Source: Lepas anatifera
Lineage: Eukaryota > Arthropoda > Thecostraca > Lepadidae
DNA: 64,000 nt
Direction of reading: 5' to 3'
Assembly: GCA_034440635.1 (NCBI GenBank)
Contig: JAOTON010001073.1
Span: 324,001 to 388,000 of the forward strand
Shown: piece after piece, positions 34,570 through 45,678 of the stretch
Position numbering within the stretch: position 1 is the stretch's first letter
How the letters are laid out: each line of letters starts with the position of its first letter
Notes under the pieces: model-generated
The model's database searches: none
What the model was told of the DNA's origin: nothing
What the model saw: the letters and a program-made list of their open reading frames with translations, nothing else
Program-made: the position numbers and the translations under genes

Positions 34570-35168
34570 TTAAAGGAAGATGTGCCATCGTCATAATGTG
34601 ATTTGAACTGAGCTAGCTACGTGATGGAGCATGCCGAGAAACCACTGGATTGATATGTCAGTGGTCTTTTGTCAAACTTCCCGTTTGTGGAGAAAAAATG
34701 TAAAAATGTACAGGTGAATGAGAGGTCGATGAATAAGAGATCAACCACTCCTCCCCGGATGGTCAGTTGGTATGAGGTGACGTTTTGCTCAAGTCCTGCT
34801 GCGCATGTTCAGGAGGAATATTTTTCTTGACTTATCGTGTTTAAACCCTATTTTCCAAATATGGCTATATTGAAATATATTTCATGATTGAAACTAGTAA
34901 ATAAAGTAAGTCATACGCATCTTTAATCGTCAGTACTAATTTCAACCCTTACATATATTTCAATATATCGAGGAAATATCCGAACTTGATGTGTCTTTTT
35001 GGGTCCAAACAAGTGACGTTTTGTTGCTAAAGATGTATCATTTGTGTTCTTTTTCATTTATGGCCAGTCTAGTTTTGAATCGCACTAGCACTTCATGGCC
35101 CTAGCAGCTGAAGCGCTCGAAAACCCCAACACACACTAATCATACCAAGATGCCACATTCCCCTTTAA
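34570..35168 (+). mobile_element. TTAA-flanked MITE, family M1, diverged copy 3 (~590 bp)
   Basis: The left end AGGAAGATGTGCCATCG leads into TGATTTGAACTGAGCTAGC, which corresponds to TGATTTTAACTGAGATAGCC in copy 1. The right end is CCAAGATGCCACATTCCCCT. TTAA flanks both ends (34570-34573 and 35165-35168). The middle is longer and much less alike than copies 1 and 2, so this is an older copy or a sister subfamily. Confidence 0.7.
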
Positions 35169-35520
35169 CAACCGCACTGGTGAGTGGGTCTGAAATTAGC
35201 ACGTATTTCTGGCGAAGGGGGCGGGGCTTTGACCCCTGAGATCTTAAAAACCTATGGTGGTTATAGAAAAGAACACTTTGGGTTTTATCGGGGCTGCGGT
35301 CAGCTATATTACTGGTACGTTTTATTGACTTGAGTTCATATATTTGAGGTCAAATTAGGCCATTAGAGCTATGGGTCAAAAAGTTGGCATGGGGACTGGT
35401 CGTTCCAGAAAGAAGTAAACATTTTCCATTTTCCGAAGCCGATGAATTGAAAATAAACTATTAATGTTTTTGAGTTCATATTCTCCGCCTCCTCCTCCCA
35501 ATTTACCGTGATTTGATCCC

Positions 35521-36798
35521 TTAACACGCGCCCCGCTGGGCATAGCGTCGGAAAAGGGGGCCAGGCCCCCACTTTTGGCCAAAATTTCCTGATCTCAGTC
35601 AAAATAAGAGAAAGCCGCACATTCTTTATCCAGCTGCTCCGGAAGGCAACGGGAGCCCAAATTGAACAGTTTTTGGTACTGATGTTGGAGATTTTTGTCA
35701 GCATCAGGTTGAAGTTTGACTGGCCCCCACTTTTGCCGGTGGCGCACTTATGCCGCTGGGGTTCCTGGCATGATGCGCCCCGCTGGGGGAGGGGAGGGCG
35801 AATTTGGCCCCCTCCGGATCTCATTTCCCAGGAAGGCTAAAGAAAAATTACGGACGGTGTTTGAAAGCTCTTGGCAAGACGAGGAGAAATTATACGAAGT
35901 ATTTTTAAATCAGGTCAATATTGAGGTCTTTTTTCAGGTCAATATTGAGGTCAGCATAGGTCAAATAAGGTCGCATAGGCTTACAACAGGGCAGTGTACG
36001 TTTCCCCCTCTCAATTTTTACTCAGCGGAGCTAGAGCAAATATTTATGCATCATTGGATTCCTGCCACTGTGGTGGATCGAATGATGTTTGATATGACCT
36101 TGCTAGTTCAAATTGTGAAAATAACCTGACATCGAGCTAGGTCAAGGTCACAGGGTGGCCTGGTATGGTCATGTTGCATATCAATCGACTCCCCGTGACA
36201 ATATAAGCCAAATGCAAGAAAATGGGAGCTTTATCTCAATTCAGTGAGAAGTTATTGCAAAACAATATCTGTATGCTCCTGTGAACTGACATGACCTTTC
36301 AGAGATCAGATGATCAAAAACTGAACTTTGTGGTCAAGATTTTGATAAGAATATACCATTTGGGCACTTACAGCTTTATCTATCCCTTATTTACCGAAAA
36401 CGAGCCCTTTCTATTTTTCTCCATAGAATTAAAATAGGGTGACCAAAAAATTTACCCCACCCTAGGTCAACGATCCCAAAATTCCGAGATAGCAGATTTG
36501 TAGACCCTAATGGCCTTATCATATTGTGAAAGTTTCAAACTGATCAGTTGGCTGATGCTCCTTAGGCGCCGCTTCAAACTCGGGATTTTAGGGTTTTGAG
36601 GGTCGGGTCGCTTGACCTTGAATAGCTCCTTGACCTGACATGACCTGTCTTTAACAAATTTGGTGAGATGCGTAAAATTCATTAGGATAAGGCACTGTAA
36701 GTTTCGTTGTTCTGCGTTGCTTCGTTTTTGCGTTATCCGGAGAAAACCAGAAAGAGGGGGGCGGGGGCGAATTTCGCCCCCAGCGGGGCGCGTGTTAA
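35521..36798 (+). mobile_element. Non-autonomous TTAA element, family T2, copy 2, carrying a nested insertion
   Basis: Body 35525-36794, from CACGCGCCCCGCTGGG to the inverse CCAGCGGGGCGCGTG, with intact TTAA on both sides (35521-35524 and 36795-36798). Colinear with 20903-21907 once the 212-base insertion at 35541-35752 is removed, which leaves ~1050 bases. A local tandem duplication repeats CAGGTCAATATTGAGGTC at ~35911 and ~35936. It shares its interior with 5100-5830 of T1. No transposase is encoded. Confidence 0.9.
35541..35752. mobile_element. 212-bp hAT-type MITE nested inside T2 copy 2
   Basis: CCGCTGGG is present on both sides (35533-35540 and 35753-35760), an exact 8 bp duplication. 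The insert starts CATAGCGTCGG and ends GCGCACTTATG, so its outer bases CATA/TATG are inverted, as in the CATAGGCGG family, and GGCCCCCACTTTTG blocks near each end face the same way. Excising the insert plus one octamer restores the exact layout of T2 copy 1. Confidence 0.85.
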
Positions 36799-39769
36799 GA
36801 GATATGTAATATGTGACAAAAACGAATACATAGATCACTCAGTGAAGTTCCTCTCCAGCGTCGTGGCTGATATCCTGTTTTGTTTACTGCGTTGGGGCTC
36901 CCGCAAACTGCGATAACTCTGGACTCATGTCTCAGCCGCGTCACTGCCGCTTCTCTGCTGGGAGAGGGGACATCTGGTCTGGCAGAAACACTTATCACAA
37001 CGTCAGCGGGGCTGTTACACAAGATGGCGACAGAAGCGGCGGCTGGGGAGCTACTGCCGCCCCTGGGGACGCAGGCGGAGGCAGGGGCGATGTTTTTTTC
37101 GCGAGGCAGGGTGATGATAGAGAGAGAGAGAGTCAGTCAGCCGGATGCTGCCAATAGTTCGAATTATTGGATGTCAATCACCGAGTAATCGAGAGGCCAT
37201 GAAAAACTAGACCTCGTGCGTCCCTTTCACGAGGTTAGAAAGTGAAATGAACGACATTCATATAATGCCTTATCAAGAAGTAGCAGTTTCAGAGGTAAAA
37301 CGCATCCATCCTCCGCTGCACATTGTTGGTGTACCTACATCATGTTCCATGACGTCCATCTCTCGCGCCGGTTTTTTATTTGTATTTTAACCCGCTCTTC
37401 AGCTGCTGACAGCTCAGCCCCGCAGCGACAGTGCGCCTCAGACAGTGTATTTTTGTAAGCGCTTATCTGTATGTAGATCAGGGGTCCGGTGACGCAGCTG
37501 CCCCAGGCCACCTTGCCCCTCGTTAACGCACTCCTCGGGAGTGAGTCATCACTGGAGGCGCGGCCGGAACAGCTGGGACGCACAGCTCGTGCGCATTGGG
37601 GCACCACTACACGTGAGATCCAGCACGGTTAAAGAGGGTTTGTCGTCGTTGTTTTTGCACTGAAACTGCACCTGCATGTTTCAGCAGCATCAGCAGATTT
37701 CTATTTGTATGGGGGATCGGTGATGTAAAACCCACGAGACTTGCTCAGGGCAGGAGCGGATGGGACATGCGTAGAGCACTTGTAATGCATCCGACTAAAG
37801 TACCACTGCAGTGGTACGTGATGCCCTGAAATCAATATCGGGTTTACCGTATTAACAGGGAGCCTCAGGGAGTCCCCCTGAGTCTCCGAGGTCTCAGGCA
37901 GTTCACACTTGAGGCTTGGTTTGAGACCGTTCACCGGGGCGACCTGTCGGTCCGCAGTGACGTGATGCCCGTCGGCTGAAGCTGCGGTGCAGACTCCAAA
38001 TCCTGCGGGGCTTAGTCTGGCCGCTGCCTACTGCTGCGGAGTTCAGCCGCTCCTTACCACCCAGGCTCGTGCTACAACCAAGAAAGCCCATTGGCTTATC
38101 TTTCTTGTCAAACTGACGTTGGAAGTTTTGCATTATTTTGGTTCTGCCCCCTATTCAAAGCAGATGTCAGCTGATATAGGCAAAGCTGTGTGTCAGCGGA
38201 ATCGATCTCTGCCACATTAGTGTTTTCTCTCACTTGATAAATGCCAACTCGGCATGATAACTTTTTGAACTCTCCTTTTTACCTTCTGTATGATGGATGC
38301 AACCCTTCTGCACACTGCCAAAAAAAACGCCTCGTTCCGACTTGATCAATGGTGGCGGGTAAAATGATAACGGCGGTAGTACATCTGTGCCTGTGAAGCC
38401 ACCATTAGCCTGACATCACTCTTACCGGTCTGGGCATGACGAGGCTACCATGGGCCGGCGGCCATGTTGGAGAGCTTGCTGGTAGTCTGGCCGTGCCCCA
38501 TTTGTCAAAGGATTCTGCATTAGGATGTTCACATTCATCACCTAAAGCCTGCAACTAATTATCTGTTGAACATAATTCATACCTGGTATCTGCCATGTCG
38601 TCGTGTAGACAAATGACCCTTATAATCATATCCCTACGCCTCTCCATAAATGATGCGCAGCCTGTCTCGTTCGTAGATATGCGAATCATATGTTAACCTG
38701 CCATTCTAAAGGCAGAAGCGGCATGATTTTTTACCTTGAAGTAACAAATGAGACGCTAGACTGCCAAAACCTCCCCTCAAGAAATGTATATAGTTCTTAG
38801 TTCGCATGTAATTTCAGAGAAAAATCGATAACGGAAATTTGATAACCATGCGCAGACTGCTTGGGGTGTCCCGCCGCCGCATCTGAGAAAATGCTGTCGA
38901 TCCCCAACATGTTTGGGGGTTTGGAACGCACTGACAACGTAGGTCATATATGTGCTCCCCTAGATATTCCCCAACTTTGTGTTAGCTTTAGGGGTGGCTG
39001 TGTGTTTTTGACGCGTGCGTTATCACAGAGGGCGGAGGGGATCGCACCTTTATCGTGGAGAAAACACCAGGTGTGCGTCAGGGCACGCCGTATTTGCCCA
39101 CAGCCAGAGTGAGGAGAAGGGTAGATAGCGTCCAAACACAAGTTGTGTTTTATGCGCAAAGAGCGCGTATACAAAACCACGTGGCGCTATCTAATGATAT
39201 ATCTCTGAGTGAGGAGCTGAGGTTGTCCATTTCATGGCATGGCACAAGTGTGTGCTCGATATGTATCAGAATTATATTAATTATTTAGACTCAATATTTC
39301 GTTGTTCCCGAAGAGGGGACCTCCCCCAGAGATTTGAGTTGGAGGAGTGGGAGTTCGAGGGGATCTTCACTTGAGTGGGCCTCCTGCGTTTTGGTGGGCC
39401 CTTCCTCAGTAGCAGATCTAAGCTGGAGTTGGTAAGACTAAACGTGATTTCAGAGGCCTCCATGTCGATTCCAGTGGTCATATTTTCTGACTTGGGGATC
39501 CATCTAACATATATCGCCGTGGGCCTCCTGTGTCATGGCACTGCTGGTCAAAGTGCCTCCTGTGTATTCGTCTGGACCTCGTGTGCAGTATCCAAATTCT
39601 CTTTTATTATCGAAGATATTTGTGGTAGCGGAGGTATCTTGTGCAGGAATAGGTGCTAGGTCATCATGCATTAGGAGCTCTTTTACTTTTTTCCAATCCT
39701 AGTTTTGCAGGAGTGCTGATATTTGTGAACTCGTAGCGTCTTTTCACTCCTTTCTTTCAATATTTTCAC
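36799..39769. other. No gene recognised (3 kb)
   Basis: GC-rich islands at 36880-37120, 37370-37620 and 37900-38070, a short GA run at ~37115, then AT-rich DNA. The frames are short and unrecognised. Confidence 0.45.
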
Positions 39770-39966
39770 TCCTCTTTCTCTCTCTCCTCTCTCTCTCTCT
39801 CTCCCTCTCTCTCTCTCTCCCTCTCTCTCCCCCTCTCCCCCCTCTCTCTCTCTCTCTTCCTCTCCTCTCTCTCTCTCTCTCCTCCTCTCTCTCCCCTCTC
39901 TCTCCCCTCTCTCTCCCTCTCTCTCTCCCCCTCTCTCTCTCTCCCCCCTCTCTCTCCCTCTCTCTC
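39770..39966. repeat. CT-rich simple repeat (~200 bp)
   Basis: CTCTCTCT and CCCCTCTCTC runs over nearly 200 bases. The opposite strand encodes an artefactual Arg-Glu repeat that inflates a 178-codon frame at 39744-40280. Confidence 0.95.
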
Positions 39967-42267
39967 GTCACTCCATGTCGTTTATATAATTTTCTTCTCC
40001 CCAAAGAATTGGGGTAGCTGCGAGTATAAGCGTCCAAACGTCTCACAGGCTTTGATTTTTCATCAGTTTGCCGTCTCAGTCCCAGAGGCTCACCCCTACC
40101 TCGCAAATAGAACTCAGCAGACTGGGCTAGTGTAAGCCTCGCCAGCGTACTCTCATCTGGTCCCGCACCACCAGGGATACCCAGGGGAGCCCAGGGTATG
40201 GTAACTTTTTCTAAAGTTAGTCTTGACGCCGCACTGCGAGAGAAACAAGGGAGCACAGCCCGTAACAGCAGACATTCCAATGCCGAGACGAAAATATCCC
40301 GGGGGAGGCGATACGGGCGGCGAGAGATTACCCAATGTCGGGAGGCATCAGGGGTGACTTCTCCAGCAGAGAAATGCGATAGGAGTTCCTGCAGGAAAAC
40401 ACATTGCTCAGCGAAGATCAGTGAGAAGATGAAATATTTGGGACCGAACCAGAGTATGTTGTGGAGCTCACAAGGGACCGAATCAGACGATGACTGTCAG
40501 TATCATACCGATATATGTTAAGGAGCCGGTTGCCATTGGGAAGTAGTAAGGCTTTCAAATGTCATATATTTTCAAGACAAACTTGTTTCTACTAATACCT
40601 TTATTTATTTCAAACATACTACATGTTTTTTGAAATTTGTTGTACATGTTTTTTTGTAAAAACCTGTCACATAGTTGTTTAGGCAACTTTTCTTAAGACG
40701 TTAAACTTCACACAAATTATGTTTTTCTTTTTACATTCACTTAAGTTTTTAAACAGGGCCTAGACTCCTTAACACGTGCAACAGATCGGTTTTACCCAAC
40801 CCCATCACTAGAACTGATTTTTTGCAAGCTAGCACCCAAAACATATATGGCAATGCCACCTTTTTAGCTGTAATAATTTCCTGGCAGAACTGTGATGACG
40901 GCCTTATGTAACGGGATATTTTACAAATCTGTAATGCAAAACGTCAGCATAGAATCTCGTGGAGATACGTGAATAATTCATATTCAAAGAAATCTTGGCA
41001 CTGCGCATGCACCGCACCCAGTCTATCATTCCCAAGTGGGCACAAAGCAGAGTTCTCCGATCCGAAAGTACCGGGACGGTATTTACCAGGGTGAGACGAT
41101 GGATTAGGGTCAGAGAGGAGACCACAACAGAGCGCAGGGGCGCGATTGGACTGGAATCAGGACGAGAAAGTGATCTCCATAATTGACGGGGTCATGATCC
41201 ACGTCGGTGTAACTAACCATAGCTGGCGGGAGCGACAAATTGGAAGCGCAGCCGCACGCCAAACACATAATCACTGCCTGGCTTCAGGTAATGAAAGCGA
41301 ACCGCCGCTCAATCACGGCTGATTACAGTGGCGCCATCAGTCGATACTGGTGTAATGCTTACGGCATGGGATAAAATGTTTATGCCCATCAGATTGACAG
41401 TGGCTAAATTGGGAGTGATAGTATAGTAGCCGGGTATAAGAACACACACGCTCGCACGTATGGGGCTGGGAAAGAATTCGTTGACGGCGCCATCGTTAAT
41501 AAACTTATTTTAGTCGTCCCTTAATGTTTATTTTGTCGTTAAGTCGTTTTACCTTCAACACTGAGCTGTTTTCTCGCAGTGTTTTCCATCACCCGACGAA
41601 CATTTCAGCACCTAAACGCAAAACATCAGAGAATCGTCACCCATGTGTAAACAAAGTTTGGCAGGTGTGTCTGATGCTTGCTGCCTGCCTAGTTGGTGTC
41701 TTCCAGAGCTGAACGTAGGCGTCCGACCATCCGGAGCCGGTCGAACCGTGGTGCTCAGTGATAAAGAGTGCCAGCTGCCTCCCCGCCATCCAGCTCAGGA
41801 GAAGCCATCGCCCCTCCAGAGCACCGCCTCCCCCTCTGGGTCCCCTGGGGGGCGGCAATCGGACCCAGGCGAGACCGTCACCATCACCGTCACCGTCACC
41901 GTCAGTCCAAGGCGAGGACGCCCGCACGTCGGCCGTGTTGGCACTGAGATAACTCTATCTGTCAAGCCAGATGTCTTCACTCCCAGAAATGAAGCGGGAA
42001 CCAATCCGCAGCGGTGAGGACAGTTAACGTGGGTCATGCGGCGGACCAAAGGGCACATTAAAGGGTGCCGCAGAGTCAAACATTAGCCTGTCTGTGGGAT
42101 CTTAAGTACTTGAATTAAAAAAACCATTGATGATATGTTTTCTTCTGGTGTTGGCAGAATTGGGGGTGATAGTTTTCTTGATAGTGATACCAGCTTTCAA
42201 GAGAGCACCGTGCATGGCAAATGCGTATCTGGATTATATACAAAAGGAAACAATTTTATAATTTCAT
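39967..42267. other. No gene recognised (2.3 kb)
   Basis: Mostly AT-rich with a GC-rich island at 41690-42000 that includes a short CACCGT tandem run at ~41880-41900. No supported coding region. Confidence 0.45.
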
Positions 42268-43192
42268 TTGTGGTTCTGTTCCTGCAGTGTCGTGGGCCTG
42301 TTCCTGTCACAGCGCCGTGGTTCTGTTCCTGTCCCTGTGTCGTGGTTTTGTTCCTGCTGCAATGTTGTGATTCTGTTTCTGCCGCAGTACTCTGGTTCTG
42401 TTCATGCCGCAGCGCCGTGGCTCCTTCTTGTCCCAGTGTCGTGGTTCTGTTCCAGTCACAGCGCCGTGATTCTGTTCCTGTCCCAGTGTCGTGGTTCTGT
42501 CCCTGCTGCAGTGTCGTGGTTCTGTTCCTGTCGCGGTGCCGTGGTTCTGCTCCAGCTGCAGTGTATGGTTCTGTTCCTGCCGGTTCTGTTCCTACTGCAA
42601 TGTCGTGATTCTGTGCCTGTCAGGCCGTGATTCTGTTCCTGTCCCAGTGTCGTGGTTCTGTTCATGCCGCAGCGCCGTGGATCCCTTCCTGTCCCAGTGT
42701 CGTGGTTCTGTTCCTGTCACAGGCCTGATTCTGTTCCTGTCCCAGTGTCGTGGTTCTGTCCCTGCTGCAGTGTCGTGGTTCTGTTCCTGCTGCAATGTCG
42801 TGATTCTGTTTATGCCGCAGTACTGTGGTCCTGTTCATGCCGTGGTTCCGTTCCTGCTGCAGTGTCGTGATTCTGTGCCTGCTGCAATGTCGTGGTTCTG
42901 TTCCTGTTGCAGTGTCTTGGTTCCGTTCCTGTCGCAGTGCCGTGGTTCTGCGCCAGCTGCAGTGTCATAGCTCTGTTCCTGCTGGTGTACCGTGGTTCTG
43001 TTTCTACCGCGGTGCCGTGGTCCTGTTTCTATCGCTGTGCCATGGTCCTGTTCCTACTGCAGTGGCGAAGTTCTGTTTCTGCCGCAGTGTCGTGGTTCTG
43101 TTCCTGTCGCAGTGCCGTGGTTCTGTCCCTACTGCACAGTGTCGTGATTCTGTGCCTGTCCCAGTGCCGTGGTTCTGTGCCAGTTTCCGAGT
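42268..43192. repeat. 25-bp minisatellite, ~37 units
   Basis: Tandem units like GTGTCGTGGTTCTGTTCCTG followed by five variable bases, 25 bp each, with frequent GTGCCG and GCTGCA/GTCGCA variants and some truncated units. The unit has no plus-strand stop in any frame, and 25 is not a multiple of 3. Every plus-strand frame therefore runs through with a 25-residue period (WFCSC, VVLFL, QCRGSVP), giving frames of up to 218 codons. The composition and variable unit lengths argue against a real protein. Confidence 0.92.
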
Positions 43193-44020
43193 TAAGATAA
43201 CGAGCGATGAGATCGAGGTCCCAGCGGCATTTCCTCCATGTTGCATGGGAAATGGAGCCAGACAGCTGTTTGGACACGCCGCCGATGGACGTGAAACAGA
43301 GCGCGGCGTTTCTGCAACCCTGCAATCACGCCGAAGACTGCGGGATGTGCTGATGAGGCAAGCAGGGAAGAGGAACAGAAGCAGACGTCGTGGGTTGAAT
43401 ATGAGAGGGGTACAGCGGTCCCCATCAGTGAGCACCAATCACCGCCGCAAGCCCGAATATCATCCCAACAACGGGTTGTGACGAAATGTCCGACGCACTG
43501 ACAAATTAGTTCCCTTTAAGAAGAGTGGGGTGCATTTGTAGCGGAGTTGTTTTGAGTCAGTTGTTTTGGCGCGGCAGGCAGTGGCTCGCCGCGGGGCCCG
43601 CCCCGGTTCCATACCGTTTAGCTGTGAACCGCAGGGGTCCCGGGTCGTTACGCTCATGCGCGGCTCCCCCCGCGAAGGTCACCCGACCGCGCCCGGGCGC
43701 ATAGCTGAATAAGATAACCAGGCTGATAGGGCCGTCCGCGCGGCGCTGTTGTTTTTGTAACTGTTCTTTTCATAATTCCAGTATAGAATGCACAGGATAT
43801 GCCAGGCAGCCCGGTCAGGCTGGAGATCCGTTGCAAAGTGGACGGGTAATCAGGTGCACCTTACGGGTGAAGTATACCATACGAACCATTCTCTAGGTTA
43901 AATGCATTGCCATTTCCTATAATGGGAAATAGAGGTATAATTTTTGATAGCTCTGCTTGTCCTGGTCATAGCTTATGACACAATTCGAGTTTCAGAGTTG
44001 TGGTATTAATCCCTAGGTGA
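43193..44020. other. No gene recognised
   Basis: GC-rich DNA at 43193-43700, then AT-rich. The end of the minisatellite reading frame continues to 43481 without any recognisable domain. Confidence 0.45.
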
Positions 44021-44195
44021 GGTGCAGCGGTGTAGCATCTGTCGCATCAGCTTTTCACGGGGCCGAGCCGGGTTCAAAGCCCAGCGGATTCCCTGGGCTC
44101 GGAGTAAGTCGATTCCGCGGAATTACTTCCGATAGGGAAAGTTGGTGACACTTGTTGCTGAGTACTATGTGCGTTTGTAAATTCCAAAACTATTA
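44021..44195 (+). mobile_element. tRNA-derived SINE
   Basis: The head has GCAGCGGTGTAGCATCTGTC (A-box region) and CGGGTTCAAAGCCC (B-box). The body has TCCGATAGGGAAAGTTGGTGAC and a decayed ACTATGTGCGTTTGTAAA end. Same block order as 29501-29685. Confidence 0.7.
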
Positions 44196-44248
44196 AAGAA
44201 AATTCAAGCTGGTCCCATTATTCTATGCTGGAAGCTCATGATGCCTTT

Positions 44249-44249
<1 letters not shown>

Positions 44250-44292
<43 letters not shown>

Positions 44293-44315
44293 TATTATAT
44301 ATATATATATATGTA
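44250..44315. repeat. (TA)n microsatellite
   Basis: TA dinucleotide run with a few interruptions. Confidence 0.95.
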
Positions 44316-44784
44316 TATTTAAACCACTAGGAAAATTGGAGTGAGGGTAGCGTACAAAAGTATATTTATATTCTTGATGTACAGAAGCTATTGCACTATA
44401 CCTAAAAGCCATTTGGAGGCTGTAACCTTAGTTTTCAATGTTATATGTGGCATCTTAGGGAACGCTAGGCCAAGGTGTAAAAAAATTTCAAGTCTGTCAT
44501 AATTCCTTCAAACAGTTGAAACGGCAGATATCTGCGGCACCGAGAGTGTAGAGTGCTTGAGTGAGTGCTTGAGTGTACTTACCTGATGTCTTCCTGATTA
44601 GGCTACTATCGCACATTTTCTGCTGGTTAGGAAATGACAGGAAGGAATAGGGAGCCGTGTAGTGAAATACACGCCAGGCACTTACCTATTTCCTTCATTT
44701 ATTTATTGACGCTTATCACCAACAGGTATTAACACACCTGAAGGTGAAACCAAATGAGTCAGGAAATCGTATACATAGAAATAT

Positions 44785-44785
44785 G

Positions 44786-44848
<63 letters not shown>

Positions 44849-44857
44849 ATATATATT
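44785..44857. repeat. (TA)n microsatellite
   Basis: TA dinucleotide run of about 70 bases. It encodes a spurious Tyr-Ile repeat on either strand. The 470 bases between this and the previous TA run hold nothing I recognise. Confidence 0.95.
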
Positions 44858-44989
44858 TTGTCACATAGGAACGACCACACTTCCTAATGAACCTAATATT
44901 AAAATACTTCTCGAGCACTTTACACATTCCTAGCCAGTCATCCCCGCAGTTTCGAATCACTACCAGCTCGGATCTCGGTATCGGCGGCA

Positions 44990-45574
44990 GCTACGCGATG
45001 TGAAAAATCCGGCGAGCCTCGCCAGCGCGCGTGCCTCGGACGAGCTGCAGCTGAAGGCCGCTTCTCCCAGAGCGCGGACCGCCACGTCGGCCTCGTGGGC
45101 CGCGCTAGGTCCGGCGACGCGGCAGGGAGCGTACGGCAGGGGGGCGCCACTGGTCGGACCGGGCGCTGCCGAGGCCGGGCTGCCGGAGACGACTCAGAGC
45201 GGCAGCGGCGGCAGTGTGGCGCGTGGTACCGAGGGTGGAGGGTACGGAGCTGCGGTACACTGCACGGGGAGTGTGGTGGGGCTGTGTTGTGAAATCGAGT
45301 CTCACTGGACGTGAGTGGAGTGGAAAACAGACGCTGTTCACGGTGGCTGGTTGGCGGTGCGCTTGTGCAGAGATTGCACCCTTGCTCGGCCTCGGATCGC
45401 CCTATAACCTCAGTCGGTGAACCCAGAGGTGTTCTGGGATGGAGTGACGACCTTTGTCCAGTGATAATAAAAAGTGGGGGCAGGCGGCCATCTTCAGGCC
45501 GAGGGCTAAAAAGGTGTGAGCGGTAAGCAGAGAGCGGATGAGCCAGCTGAGGCGTGGCAGGCAGGCTCTGTGAG
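44990..45574 (+). promoter_or_regulatory. Probable promoter / 5' UTR region of the RYK-like gene
   Basis: A CpG-rich block of ~600 bases, in sharp contrast to the TA-rich DNA before it, ends at the first RYK exon. No TATA box is evident. ACGTGAGTGG near 45309 could be a splice donor of an upstream non-coding exon. The long open minus-strand frame here (256 codons) matches no known family and is best explained by GC content. Promoter identity is inferred from position only. Confidence 0.4.
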
Positions 45575-45678
45575 ATGGCTTCGTCAGTGCTCTGGCTGGT
45601 GCTGGTTACGGTGGCCGGGAGGAAGCGCTGCCACCGTGGACATCTGGGTGTCAAAAGAAGAAACGCGGCCACTCCTCG
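45575..45678 (+). CDS. Ryk: Ryk exon 1: signal peptide and start of WIF domain
   Basis: ATG at 45575 opens MASSVLWLVLVTVAG, a typical signal peptide. The next conserved segment, VDIWVSKEETRPLLG (45636-45678), matches the LSEDEVRRLIG segment at the start of RYK WIF domains, but it is in a frame one base further on. That frame has no ATG after its stop at 45507. One extra base around 45612-45625 (a GGGAGGAAG stretch) would explain it. The exon ends CTCCTCG before GTGAGT, phase 1; the carried G plus GT of exon 2 makes the Gly of LLG-LATEIFYV, as expected for RYK. The alternative is an upstream exon spliced into the second frame. Confidence 0.72.

Noticed and set aside
35369..35824. 151-codon minus-strand frame
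   Set aside because: It crosses the boundary of a TTAA element and a nested MITE, so it cannot be an inherited gene.
39744..40280. 178-codon minus-strand frame rich in Arg-Glu
   Set aside because: Most of it is the CT-rich simple repeat read on the other strand.
42825..43481. 218-codon Cys-rich plus-strand reading frame
   Set aside because: It is a translation of the 25-base minisatellite; all three frames are open for the same reason, and no domain is present.
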